Below are positions 1 through 11,683 of a stretch of DNA of 35,914 bases, one piece after another; the stretch's first letter is position 1, and each line of letters begins with the position of its first letter. Source of the stretch: Bigelowiella natans CCMP2755. Lineage: Eukaryota; Cercozoa; Chlorarachniophyceae. Below the pieces are notes generated by a model. That model ran no database searches. It saw nothing but the letters and a program-made list of their open reading frames with translations, and was not told where the DNA came from. Both the position numbers and the translations under genes were made by a program. Location of the stretch: the NCBI GenBank assembly GCA_000320545.1, contig ADNK01003439.1, positions 1 through 35,914 on the forward strand, in the 5' to 3' direction.

Positions 1-55
1 GTCCACTCCCTCCTCCTCCTCCTGCTGATGCTGCTGCTTTCCATCCAATGTTATG

Positions 56-92
<37 letters not shown>

Positions 93-466
93 GCAACTGC
101 GGCGATAATCCCAATCTCTTCTTCTCCTTCTTTTTTCTATATATAATCCCAATTTCTTCTTCTCCTCCTTCTTTTAACTGCTCTTTCCCTACTTCTTGCC
201 TACTACTACTGCTACCACTACTTCCTTTTACTACTACTACTACTATAATAATAAAAACTACTACTTTTCCATGTCTTCAGCACTGGCTTTGATTCTTTCT
301 ATTTTCATGGTTGATGATGACGATGAGGATCCTCCTCCCTCTAACCCACTATGATCATTACCTGATTATTAAGGAGTTACTACTTCGACACAACTATGAT
401 AGATAATACAGAGAGTGCCATCGATGATGGGACAACCATTTATAGCATTTTTGTTGTAAACAATTC

Positions 467-508
<42 letters not shown>

Positions 509-695
509 GAATTATCATTACTTCTTGGATTATCAGTTTTTAATGATGAGTCGTCCTTTTGCCTACGGTAGGTAAAGAATCAGAAGGCACATTAGTGCTG
601 CTGCTTTGGCACACCATATATATCATCATCATTAACATCATGCAGACATGAAATATTATCAACAATGTTTGTATTATTAACAAAACAATAGAAGC
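1..695. other. Gene-free left edge, microsatellite-rich
   Basis: No convincing exon was found. The stretch holds a (TTG)n tract at about 59-92, a pyrimidine-rich CTT/CTCC stretch at about 118-215, a (TAC)n stretch at about 203-245 and an (AT)n tract at about 467-500. It lies downstream of the minus-strand coiled-coil gene and may carry its 3' UTR. The open frame at 53-292 is only translated repeats. Confidence 0.6.
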
Positions 696-2775
696 TCAAT
701 AAACCATCGTGATTAAAAGGCAAATAATAAAGAATTCAATGACATAATTCTTGATTAAAGTTAATTGAGGGTGTGATGATAATAACAACGACAAATCTCT
801 CTCTGTGGACTGCGGCCGATTACTTATTATTTCTACAGAAGAACAATCTTCTTCATCATCAATGATAATACCTGACGAATGCTCTTGGTCGCAAAATATT
901 TAGAAATCCAACTGAAAACGTAACAACAAGAATTGTTAGATATTATTCAAGCAGCATGTTGAGATAGCAGTAATGCTCGTATCGTAAAATTAAGACAAAT
1001 TCCCAAATAAAACCGAAGCAAATTCGCTACTACTATCTTCCTCGATGCCATTTATTTATTTATTAGTTCATTTTAGATAGTGTTAGTCTACAGTCACTGC
1101 TGCTACTTACAACAACAACTACTACTACCTACCTAATGTAACCATTTTTGGACGTTGAATTTTCTGTACCCTCGGTAGGGATACCAAACAGGCCTTACAT
1201 AAGAGCAGCAGCAGCAGCAGGTGATTATTAACAATAACAAATAAATAAACTTCTACAACCTTAATATTATTATAGACACGTCAGACGAAGAAGAAGAAAG
1301 TATCATCTTCAGTAAGAGCAGCACCATCGAGTATTATGTTGGTTAGAAAGCAAAGAACTGTTCAAAATGTATGAGCGTAGCAGGTTGTTGTTACATAGTA
1401 GTAGTAGTGACATAATTACGATTTCTGTAGCACTGTCCCGGATATGTCTTAGAACCTTACTCACATCCATGGATCCTCCTCCTTTAATAGCAATACCATC
1501 ATCAAAAAGGAGGAAGAGGAGGAGGAGAGACCTCATTCACTCACTCACTCACACATCAATTTGATCGACTTTTCACCACTACATACAATGAAATAGCGTG
1601 CTGCTGCTGCTGCTGCTGCTGCTGCTACCATTCTCTGAGTTGAATTTTTTGAACAGTTTTGTTATGCTAGCCTCAACTTTCTCCCAGTTTGTATGTATAA
1701 GCATAAGCGCGGCTTCTTGTTGCCTCAGGCGACTTAGAAATGAAGTATCTGTCTCCTTTGTTTTCTTTAACTGATGAAGTAGGAGGGGGGATAAGTCATA
1801 AGAAACTTAAGGAGAGCAGCAGGAGGGGGAGGAAGAAGGCTGCTTCAAAATATGAATAGTACACAAGAAGAGCTTATTAATGTAGAAGAGCTAACACTCG
1901 GCGAGCATATTGCATCATCCCATTTTACAATTACCCTTCCATACTCTGCTTCAGCCTTGTCAAATTCTTTTTGTGCATCTTCGATTTCAACGGCCTGAAA
2001 GTAGCATTAGTCATCAGCAGAAATGTATTCAGATGACTGTCTTTCTTCTTCTCCCCGCCCCCCACTTTCTGTTTACGATACCTCAACTTCCCACTTTTTG
2101 GGTTTTGGAGACCTCAAATTTTTCATACGAGGAGAAGTCGGGCTGCTAAGCTTGCGATTGAGAGCATTTTTCTATTGAATACACGCATCATTTATGAGAG
2201 GAGGAGCACTTCGGAATTTTCACTATTAACTTGTAGAAATATAACCAATTTTCTTTCCTCTTTAAGAAGACGTTTTCGCTCTTCATGGGCATGATTTATC
2301 CTAGCCTGATACAGAACAGTAACATAAAAATGAAATTGTGTTGATGATTGTCACCAGATCGTCGTACGACTAGCACCTCAAGTTGATCAGCGTTCTGCTC
2401 GATGGTCGCCATTGTGTGCTTTAGCTTGGATATCAATCCAGTGTTGATTGGGTCGATTATTGCAGGAAGGCCTAGGTTTGCAACACTAACACCACCACCA
2501 CTACCACCACAGAAGGTGTTCTACTCTCCAGTCGGCCAGAGAGGGGTTGGGGGTCGGTTGTTGTCGTTATCGTTTTTAAAAGAATTAATGTATAAAATTG
2601 CAGACCATTAACATCGTGCGACTACCTCACAATATCTGGGCCTTGCGACGATTCTTCCTACTCGTAATAAGCGACTCAGTTCGGTAGAAGTATACCGGTA
2701 AGTTAGACAGAGCTTTGGAATTAGTCGCATGTCTAAATTCCCATACAAACACAGAATAAAGACAAAGATCCTCAT
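696..2775 (-). CDS. Coiled-coil protein with basic N-terminus, unknown function
   Basis: Seen: exons, in transcription order, at 2626-2775, 2377-2520, 2246-2305, 1935-1994, 1629-1770, 1420-1481, 1133-1193, 872-911 and 696-809. Phases agree from the first exon through 1420-1481 and across the last three. The join from 1420 to 1193 does not fit, so one small exon (length 1 mod 3) is unresolved there. The N-terminus is basic and almost free of acidic residues (RLIPKLCLTYRYTSTELSRL after an internal Met at 2730), which would suit an organelle presequence. A linker (NTFCGGSGGG) follows, then charged helices (ARINHAHEERKRLLKEERKL, AVEIEDAQKEFDKAEAEYGR) that predict a coiled coil. The last exon ends in a hydrophobic stretch (YVIEFFIICLLITMVY). 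I do not recognise the family; an organelle membrane-anchored coiled-coil protein is an inference. The start could be Met 2775 or Met 2730. Its 5' end faces the next gene at 120 bp. Confidence 0.6.
1599..1626 (+). repeat. (GCT)n microsatellite at a splice donor
   Basis: About nine GCT units. On the minus strand the repeat reads AGC and begins inside the donor GTAGCA of the exon ending at 1629, so read-through would add a serine run to the coiled-coil protein. Confidence 0.9.
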
Positions 2776-2895
2776 CCTTTCTTCGGTACGGTGGTGTGTT
2801 TTAGGCTTCTTTCCTTAATACTGTGGACATGCTTCAGTACTATCGTTAGCATCACCAGATCGAGAAGGTGATATTCTATATACGACATTCATCCA
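2776..2895. promoter_or_regulatory. Short shared 5' spacer between divergent genes
   Basis: About 120 bp separate the proposed start at 2775 (minus) and the Met at 2896 (plus). If both starts are right this must hold both core promoters. No TATA box or other motif stands out. The plus-strand start is uncertain, because an in-frame stop lies 27 bases upstream and an upstream exon cannot be excluded. Confidence 0.3.
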
Positions 2896-4544
2896 ATGTT
2901 GTCGCACTACAACAATGACCTGAAATCTCCTTATGATACGATTCCAGAAGAGTTCTTATCATCTAACCACCCCCCCGGAGCAGTCTTCTTCCGAGCACAT
3001 TGGGAGGACACATGGTCAATCACTGAGAATGACAGCGTCAACAAGATCAAAGCCATGCTCCACAGCCCCCCTGCTGCTCACACATATTACTTCTATCGAT
3101 TTTATAACCTCCCTCCTCGTTCCAACTAAGTTCAATACCGCAATGAGACGTCAACGAGGACAAGCAGCCAAAATCCGCTTCATACAAATCCAACTTTCTG
3201 CTTTCATAATTTCGTGCTGTTCGATGGCTTTCTACGGTCTAGGCGTTGTGAATTTATTTCAACAGGTTGCAATCGAAGCTGTCCTTCTCGCGATTAGGTG
3301 CTTCATGTCCGAAAACGTAAATTGTTGAGTAAAGTGTGTGAGTGGCTCTGGGGAATGACAAAGGATTTCAAACTCAAATGAGATGTCTTACATAAAATCT
3401 GTGATGTTTGCCTCCGTTCCTTAATGGAAGAAATCGCGCAACAAAACCAAACACCACAACTTTAATTCGTATCAGGTGCTCAAACGAGATATGGTCAAGG
3501 AGATTCGACATTGACGATTTCATCCATCATTCTGCGATGATTTTAGGCTCTGCTTTGATCACCTTCCATGATCCTTTTAAACCTTACGCGTATCTTCTGG
3601 TTCATTCGCAGGTCTAGACAAAACAAGAATGAACACATTTTAAGTATCATCTTAATAAATGTCTTCTTCTTCTTCTTCTTCTTCTTCTTCTTCTTCTCTT
3701 TAATATTATGGTCAGATTCTGCACGTACCCATGGCAGTTTTCTACTACAGAAAGCTATTGACCAACATTTACTTCGATAATAGAGGATCAGGCAACTGTG
3801 CCACAAAGTCGAAGAGAATGACATCTCTACCATCACCTCCTCCTCCTCCTCCGTTAATCGCGAGGCGACAAGTCATGTTTGCGGAAAGTGGTTTCAGAGT
3901 TTTTTGGCTATTTTGTACCGGGTGACTACTTCATTATTATGATTCATCCCTATATATTCGATGATGATGATGATAAGGATGATGTGATGACAATAATGCT
4001 ACTATTGCTGCAGGTATCGAGGGTCTTTACTCTTATCGGCCGCATTGCATCGATTTCTCTTCTTCTTCTCCTTCTTCCTCATATCCTCCTCCACCACTTC
4101 CCCCTCCCCGTTATCATCGTTGCCACTATTTTACCCCCCTCCTTCAACCAGTACAATTACAACTAGTCCGATTGCTGGCTTCATAATGCTAGGCTTCGCT
4201 CTCATAATATCTTCTTTAGATGTGTGGTGGTAAGTTGTTATCTGATAACCCTTCTCCTCCTCCTAACGACAATAATTGATATTGCTCGTACTATGTTCAC
4301 TTGATGCCACCTACGCACAACCACGCAGCACATGAAACATAATATGAATAAACAATATTAGTAATTGCACATCCAATTTGCGGTTACAAATATTTATAAG
4401 TTACTGCAGGCATCATATACAAAATTAAGAATCTAAAAATGATGACAACAAGTACATGGTTTAGCATGCACCCTTCAAAATATTCTATCTTTCAGAATGA
4501 AGGATCATTAAAAACATGATTCTTCGCGTCACTTGTTCATTTAT

Positions 4545-4584
<40 letters not shown>

Positions 4585-4909
4585 GTGATAGGTCCATGTA
4601 CTTCATAAAGAAACTCAACTGGAAAAAATATCAGAGTTCAGGCAAATATGCTAGTAGTAGTAGTGTGAAAGGGTAATTGATTTATGAAATATGCAATTAT
4701 TATTTCATGTATAAATCTAATGGGAAGTATCACTGCAAGTCCTCCGCTATTGTTTGGGTGATTTCTTTTATCGATCGATCGATCGTTTGACCATTATTAG
4801 CCGAGGAGCAACCAGCAACATAACGATTAACGAAGCTCTAAATATTCTCACTGGTAGTATAAACTTATTGGTAGCAAGGTATAGGTGGTGGTGGGGGAGG
4901 AGAATGTAA
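2896..4909 (+). CDS. Multi-pass membrane protein, possible TLC domain
   Basis: Seen: well-supported exons with matching phases at 3476-3611, 3716-3921, 4014-4229 and 4801-4909 (stop TAA 4907-4909). Upstream open stretches at about 2896-3118 (starts MLSHYNNDLKSPYDTIPEEF) and about 3150-3330 (hydrophobic, IISCCSMAFYGLGVVNLF) look coding, but their splice joins are not resolved. The core reads DDFIHHSAMILGSALITF, then PYAYLLVHSQ, ILHVPMAVFYYRKLL, a Pro-rich loop, GFRVFWLFCTGYRGSLLLSA and IAGFIMLGFALIISSLDVW. A His-His pair at the start of a membrane segment, with further hydrophobic helices, recalls the TLC (TRAM/LAG1/CLN8) fold of TMEM56-like proteins. That assignment is inference. The C-terminus is basic (RYRWWWGRRM). 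A DHHC acyltransferase was considered because of SNITINEALN near the end, but no DHHC motif was found. Confidence 0.42.
3662..3698 (+). repeat. (TTC)n tract ahead of a splice acceptor
   Basis: A run of TTC units ends about 17 bases before the acceptor AG at 3714-3715 and probably serves as the polypyrimidine tract of that intron. Confidence 0.9.
4548..4580 (+). repeat. (TAC)n microsatellite
   Basis: About eleven CTA/TAC units, placed in the last, roughly 570-bp intron of the membrane-protein gene. Its reverse complement recurs as short TAG runs nearby (about 4651-4662). Confidence 0.9.
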
Positions 4910-4927
4910 CTGCTGCACAAAAGCATT

Positions 4928-4960
<33 letters not shown>

Positions 4961-5755
4961 TCCGTGCACGTATGCAAATGCTATAGTAATGCTATGATTC
5001 GTTCACATGTCATCAGGCACAAGAGCGTTCTGGGTCGGAGTAATATCTGCGTTTGCAATTGTTACCATTTTGTAACTAATATGTATTTCGATAACAAATT
5101 GCTTTGTCTCATACACATATCTGACTTGACTGTCTGTGACGTCGACCATAGCGTCATCATCATCTATGCATCAAAGAGCTTGATACCGCATGAATAATGA
5201 GTCACAACGCGTTGAAGCAATTTCTGCATTCATGCATGTTGTAGATGTTTCAGTAGAGTGTGAAAATATGCGTATGTGCCTCGTGCATGCATATCTGACA
5301 TTCTAGCATTGTAGGCAGACACGCGACAGTACGTGTGCGTTGTTGTTGGCACATACGTACAGCATACATAGAACTGCGCACATGTGCATCAGACATATGG
5401 CATCTAATGTTCTCTACCACAAAAGCATATTTTTGTCTTTAATAAATCGTGATGATGATTGCGATATGCAAACCACACCACTAGTACAGAACGTAAAAAC
5501 ATTGTTGCTAGACTGCGACACTCTCAGTACCATATCGCCATCTTGGAGCATGCAAGATTCACATTGATCACGACAAATTGTTGCAAATCAATCTGAGCTG
5601 AATTGTGTTTTTGAAGGTTGAAATGTATTCAAGCGGCGCTTTGTGTAGCACTAAGTCGATAATTAATGTTTCAATATTTAATCCATTCGCCAACAACTAT
5701 GAATTTATTGTCGTGAAGATCTCCATAAGAAAATTATTAGAGCAAGAAAAGGCAT
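4910..5755. other. Convergent intergenic spacer 1
   Basis: No gene is supported. The stretch lies between two 3' ends. After the CAT repeat it is dominated by alternating purine-pyrimidine words: ATGCAT near 5166, ATGCATG near 5233 and 5288, ACATGT near 5003 and CACATGTG near 5378, with several ACGTAC/CGTACG-like words at about 5330-5360. Short open frames here have no splice-consistent partners. Confidence 0.6.
4928..4960 (+). repeat. (CAT)n microsatellite
   Basis: Eleven CAT units directly after the stop at 4909, at the start of the convergent spacer. It is short enough to lie in the 3' UTR. Confidence 0.9.
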
Positions 5756-7478
5756 TCATCGAGCAAACAAGCTAAAGCGACTCCTCCATATGTACGCTTG
5801 TAAGCTCTGCATCCAGAGAAGATGATCTCCTTTGTGATGTCCTCCTAGTAATTGCGTGTATTTAAGAAATTTAGAGTCAATGACGACTCCATAGTGTTTC
5901 AGTTTTGAATAATACATTTGTGCAAAATCTGAAGGCACGCGAGAGAATTCGTTTAAAGTCTTCTTCGAGTGCTCGCGTCCGTTTCTACACAAACGGTAAT
6001 CTCATCAGGACAGACCCATTTTCGCATATTTAACATCTTAATAATAGAAGGATGTTGAATGCCACTCCGATTTATTGCTACCTTGGCTTCTGATGAAATC
6101 CTCCCAAGTATTTGTTGCGCCTACACGTGAAGAAGAAACCTATTTTTCGGTATTGCTTCACTTTGTTTTTGGTCGATTAAATACCTTTTTCCTTTCTGAG
6201 CACGTCAACGGAGTGAACAAATCATCCAAAAATTCCCCAAATCTGAAGGTGATCTACATTCATGAATACCATTATGATAGCATGCGCAACAGATACCTTG
6301 AAGATTTTTCATCCTTTATTTCACTGAACATTGTAAGCCTATAGTATAAAACAAACTCACTAACCTCAACTGATATCCTCTGTTATTATGGCAGAGAATA
6401 ACAATAACAACAACATCAACCATTCGTCCAAGTAAAGGGCATCATTGGATCGGGACTTCTTGGCATTTCTTAATTTCTGCAACAAATCAAAATATTGATA
6501 AATAGATTATGCAAATATTGTTTAAATATGAAATAACATCAACGACACCATGTAGTTTACGAGAGATCTTGCTTGCTCTTTATTGGCACCTGAGATGTTA
6601 ATTGAGCCACATGAAACTCACACTTTGACATTAATTTATTGAAGAATCGTATTATATTTGTGTATATATTTTGCAGATGATTTGGTATTGTCGGCGTTGG
6701 CATCATATGTGACTATGTGCCAGTTGCCGGATTTTTGAAAATCCGCTGAAAGTTATATTTCAAGAAATTGAGTGATAAGAGAAGGACGAACCGATTTAAT
6801 TTGATTCATGATGATTAAATTAGTGAAAATAACCTCCTTTGGATGTAAGTCTTATCGCTACCTTATCCGAAGTAACAAATCTGATTACAAAAGAAAGCAA
6901 AAAACAGTGGCTCATATTTTCAAAATACTTCAAATCGTAGCAGAAACTAATGGTAATCTATTTTTCTACCCTTCGTGTTCTGAGTCGGCAAAACTAAATA
7001 TCCTGAAAATGAGCTTCATTTCTTTTTTAGTAAACGGTTTAGCGAAATCTTGGCCTGTTACACCCTGGAGATATACGTAAATAAAAATCATTAAATACAG
7101 AAATATCATGATTTATTTGATGGTGCTTTCAACAATAGTAATACCTTAGTACCATGTTGAAGTAGTAAATCCTTTAAGTCTCCTCCATCCTTTAATTTCA
7201 TTATATCTAATAACTTTTTGCTAAAAATGGAATCATTTTGTCCAGTTACTACCTTCTTAAATTGAATGCAAGAGAGAAGAAAGAACTTTATTGACACCTT
7301 CCCTCCCACCTGTAGCTTGGCGTTATCCACATCATGTATATTTCTAACTCAAAATATCTTTGATCAACGTTAATAATTAAGAACTAGATATTGGTTGAGA
7401 AGGTACAGGCATACGTACACTCATAATGGTTGGGCGTGAAATATCAAGAGGCACACATGTCATTATTTTCACTCAATG

Positions 7479-7517
<39 letters not shown>

Positions 7518-8700
7518 ATATAATATACCTTCCTCATATCAAAATTCAGGGCTGAGCAGAGTCTTCTGTTTTGCACCTGATCATATATTGAGTGTATTTG
7601 TTGCCAATATCAAACATCACACATAATATACATCTAGAGTGGAAGTAAACTGATTTATAAGAGTAACGTAATGCCTTCCTTGCTGTGTTGCTGCGGTCAT
7701 AATTGGTATACTGCTTAGATATGCAAACATCAACCTTTTCGAGGATTGTAGCATTCTGCAACTTTACGAGAGTATGAAATGCACTTGAGGCCTGATTATA
7801 TCATGCGCATTAGGATATCGTCGTGCTTAAAAAGTGTGAAATTATTATTATTAGTAGTAGTGGTATATGGTTACTGCAGCTGATTCTTCGGGTGTCATTG
7901 TGACAAAAAGAGTACGCATCCATGTCCGGAATTTCCTTTTAGTACCTGAGAATCATACATGGGTGGTAGGTACAAATATTTTATCACTTCAAAATATACT
8001 TCCATACGTATCATACATTCATTTATGTCAAAAACCTGCTTAAGCATAAAGCGAATAATCATGTACATGATTAATACTATTACCATTGTTATCATAGTCA
8101 ATTGTATACGGTTTAATAAAAATTTTAAAAATGAATTAGATCTACAATATCATTCAAAAACCATAAATATGATAAATTACCTTTATCGTAATAGATGTCT
8201 TCGAACGCTCTGTTCCATATCTCAAGCGTGATCTTCTACATGAGAAGTAAATAAATTAGTTTTATGTTCTGAAGGTACTTGTGTTACTGATAGGTATTTG
8301 TGTGGTAACCCCGTCGTTATTGCATGCTTGCAATGGCTTCAATGCTTTGAACAATTCTCTTACAGGATCTTTCCTTCCGTTTCTGATTTTTATTCTCCTG
8401 ATGTGGGCAGGAGTCTGCACTTTGTCCTCTCTAGATTATAAGGATAAGTCATTTTTACTTCCAGCCAATTTCGCAAAAATCAGATACCGAAATGTGTGCT
8501 TGAGTTCTTGTGAATCAATGATGCTGTTCCAAAGTATATATATTAGAAAAGTATATGTCCACCATGTATGAAACTAATTACCCTGTTTGATCGATGTCAA
8601 CATGGTTGAAAATGCTCTCGATTTCACGTAGTTCCTTCTCGGTGAAGGGGCTGATGAACTTTGTTTTGTTTGAGCTGGACCTCGAGCAGGTACATCCCAT
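5756..8700 (-). CDS. EF-hand protein with acylated MGCTCS N-terminus
   Basis: Seen: exons at 8582-8700, 8488-8523, 8364-8397, 8181-8235, 7875-7945, 7668-7755, 7529-7551, 7145-7315 and 6970-7064 join with agreeing phases. Exons at about 6862-6946, 6421-6476 and 6297-6338 and an open stretch at 5756-6130 continue the gene with unresolved joins. The protein starts MGCTCSRSSSNKTK: Gly2 with Cys3 and Cys5 is the classical N-myristoylation plus palmitoylation signal. A canonical EF-hand loop follows (DIDQTGIIDSQE, split by an intron) with a matching entering helix, EKELREIESIFNHV. A second, degenerate hand reads FADSEHEGFCYDLK after KKEMKLIFRIFS, with Lys at position 12. Inferred role: a membrane-tethered calcium sensor. 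The C-terminal part contains HPSIIKMLN, which resembles a kinase N-lobe, but no catalytic motif was found, so kinase activity is not claimed. Confidence 0.75.
7483..7518 (+). repeat. (TA)n-(TG)n compound microsatellite
   Basis: About 14 TA units run into TGTGTGTG and TATA. It sits a few bases downstream (minus strand) of the donor of the 23-nt exon 7529-7551, inside the next intron. Confidence 0.9.
7529..7551 (-). other. Putative 23-nt micro-exon of the EF-hand gene
   Basis: Bounded by AG at its 5' side and GTATAT at its 3' side on the minus strand. It encodes LNFDMRK and fits the phases of its neighbours (phase 1 in, phase 0 out). Its small size means it could be skipped or be a false exon; cDNA would decide. 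Confidence 0.5.
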
Positions 8701-9256
8701 CTTTTAATTTTACGATTCTCCCTTCTAATTACAATTTGTTGATACGATGCTGAAGGTATAGGTCTCGAAGCTGGTCTTATTTCACTTTGTCCCAAGGGTT
8801 CTCTTTTTAGTTCGGTAGCCGCAAATTATTTATTATAACTACCTAGATGTTCTAGTACGAGGGAGATCGATGATTCGGGTGTTGAAGAAGGTAGTCGGAT
8901 GATGAGAAAAATGCAGGTGGATGCAGGTGAGTACTCGTACATAGCCGTAACGCCATTGTTAACGCCATAACGCCATCACAACCGAAGAACAACAACAACA
9001 ATTCCAACCTGCGACAACACCTTGAAAGTATGGTTGTACTGCGCTACTGTTCTGCGACAACATAATTTACCAATAAAAAAAGGCAGCATTATCGTACTGC
9101 GACAACCGGGTAGATATTGTCTTACTACCTTAAGTGGGATCACTCATCATCGTATGGCACTGACGAATGGCGATGACTGCAAGATCAAGAAGATAAGAAG
9201 AAGATACGAAGAAGATAACAAGGCCTACAGTTAGATACGTATTTGCTGGAAAATTG
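8701..9256. promoter_or_regulatory. Divergent spacer between EF-hand and PPR genes
   Basis: About 556 bp between the Met at 8700 (minus) and the Met at 9257 (plus). No coding exon is supported. A repeated word stands out at 8941-8971 (two copies of AACGCCAT in near-tandem, plus GTAACGCCATTG). A CAACAACAACAA run lies at 8989-9000 and several CTGCGACAAC copies occur at about 9010-9110. The direct repeats (TACTGCGCTACTG, TACTGCGACAAC) could be regulatory. Confidence 0.35.
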
Positions 9257-9692
9257 ATGATGGGGCCAAGCGGCCTCTTAAATCGTAGGTTGCGATTCTC
9301 CTACGGAGGGACATGCATGATGCCACCAATTCGATGGAGTACGACGACGATACCACACAGCGCAAATCGTCGATGGCTACGAGACACGCCGATTATGGTA
9401 TTTGGATCAGGCGATAGTGGTAGCGATATGTCAGCTTCAACGTCACGATATTTTAGAAACAGGATGATGAGAAATAGCTTCTCATTCCATTCGCGCTTCG
9501 TCTCCAGCGACCGCTCCTGCAAAGACACAACGGACAAAGCAGCAGCAATCGGCATCGATGTCGATCCTCAGGATACTACTAGTAAGACTAAGCGTGATGG
9601 CGACTACACCCCGCGTCTCATCAGCCAACGGCTTCCTCTTCCACGATTTAGTGATCACGAATCGGCTGTATCTCTGTAATAATTAGTAAGTC

Positions 9693-9729
<37 letters not shown>

Positions 9730-9835
9730 AAAATCAATATCTCACGAACAAATATACTGATGGGTAGCACAGAGGAAGAGGGCGACGACGCTGTACTACA
9801 GTTAGTGATATAGACCTGACTTACGCTCACTCTTG

Positions 9836-9871
<36 letters not shown>

Positions 9872-10010
9872 TTAATTTATAATAGCATTGAAGCGAAGGC
9901 AAAGAAGGAAGGATGGCTATCTGCAGAAGCTTGCAATGCTCTGATTAGCTTTCTAGAGGCGCACGATGATCAGGTCATGCTTTCGATGATGATGAGGATA
10001 AGGATGCTGA

Positions 10011-10042
<32 letters not shown>

Positions 10043-10687
10043 TAGTAGTAGTAGTAGTGGTAGCAGTACCAGCAGTAATAATATCAAATATGAAGATTTT
10101 AGAGGTAAGTTTTCCTCCGTAGTGTGTTACCATTTTTTGTCCATTTCTAGTCGTGAATTAAGTTTGATTTACTATGAGCATCATCACAGGCACGAGCACA
10201 CAGAGTAAGACGTGCAGCACGTAGAGTATCGTTGGAAGGTGTTGTAGGAGTGGAGGGACCATACATTAAGGACGATGAGCTAGCCTTTATGTTGGGAAGT
10301 CTAAGGGCAAACATTGAAGCAGGGTGGGTGCTACTACTAGTAATAGTAGACATAGAGAAACAAGAAGAAGAACTAAAAATAGGAGAAGAGAGAGCAGAAG
10401 ACCGGCAGCTGTATTACTATTAGTATAGCAGTAGTTGTAGTGCTAGCATTCCTCAATGGTGCTATGATTGATTTTCTTATTAGTTTTTCCGTCTGATGGT
10501 ACATCTCGCTTTTCAGATTAACGCCCAACAAAGAGGAATGGGAGCGTGTCCTATGGAAAGCATGCAAAGTACTACTACTACTACTTATTCTACATTACCT
10601 TCTTCTATTATCATGAATCATATAGGTGCTGTTGCTTGCTTGTAGTATCTCCAACTATATACCAAGCCGTCTATTCTGTAGTAGTAT

Positions 10688-10722
<35 letters not shown>

Positions 10723-11649
10723 AGGATTCTCATCGTAAGAAGGTAATAATGTATCTGTTGTTGTTGTTGTTGTTGCTGTTGTTGTGTTTGTCTTGTTATC
10801 TGCTGTTCTCATTCAGGAAAAAGAGGTTGCTGCAGTAGCTAGAGTTGAGATGATGATGCGACATAGACGTATGTGGCCTCCGTCTTGTGAATGCATCGGT
10901 GCTGTTCTTGCTATGGCTGCGGAGAGGAACTTGGAGCAAAAGTGCCATTTACTAATAGGGGAATTGGAAGACACGCAACAGCAGGAAAATTATGATCATG
11001 CCACCAACACCACTTTTGACGCCACCACCAATCAAAATTTATATTTGAATAGAAGAAGTACAGTATCCCCTGCCTCCTCCTCCTACTCCTCATCCTCCTC
11101 CTCCCCCACCTCCAGCACATCATCATCATCATCATCATCGTCGTCGTCGTCGTCGTCATCATCGTCATCTCTCTCCTCTCGAATGTTGGAGGAAATACTA
11201 CTGAACATTTCACGGGCCACACTGATACGAAGATTGATTGCACTTGCCAAGAGAAGAGGCATGCTGATATCGCAAAGAGCACAACTGCATTGCGTTTCGA
11301 TCATGGTAAAGACGAGGAATGCTCACACACGTCTTCAGACTTGGAAAAGCATCAGAGACTCATTGACACTCAACCAACAGTAATCATAATAATAATGATT
11401 TGAATAATCATTTGAATAATGATAGCAACAGATAATAAGTCGGATGAAGGATTATCAAGTGAGGATGGATCCATAAGTTTTGACGATATTCTTCTGATGA
11501 TGATTTAGGAATAGCGTGAGGTTGATAGGCAAGCTACTTCGTGTTGGGTTAATAAGGGAAGCTGACTATGTTTTAGGGTATAGTAATTCAGTATTAACCA
11601 TGAATAAGAACACATCATTATTATCATCATTTTGTCGTATTCGATACTA

Positions 11650-11683
<34 letters not shown>

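Noticed and set aside
2896-4909. DHHC palmitoyltransferase, because of SNITINEALN near the end
   Set aside because: No DHHC cysteine-rich core could be found in any exon. The His-His pair and helix order fit a TLC-type protein somewhat better.
5756-6130. Protein kinase domain at HPSIIKMLN
   Set aside because: No Gly loop, HRD, DFG or APE motif was found in neighbouring exons, so the resemblance is limited to a few residues.
8281-8571. Plus-strand hydrophobic open frame
   Set aside because: It lies antisense to phase-consistent exons of the EF-hand gene, begins at TTG and has no splice partners.
9648-9902. Open frames of Asp, His, Ser, Val or Met runs here and at 11083-11304, 11812-12132, 33577-34074 and 34793-35336
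   Set aside because: They are translations of trinucleotide arrays, mostly in introns or antisense, and have no codon mix typical of the real exons.
11306-11338. 33-nt intron with GTAAAG and TTCAG borders in the PPR gene
   Set aside because: It is a multiple of three, open throughout and far shorter than other introns here. Reading through as exon keeps phase with the next exon.
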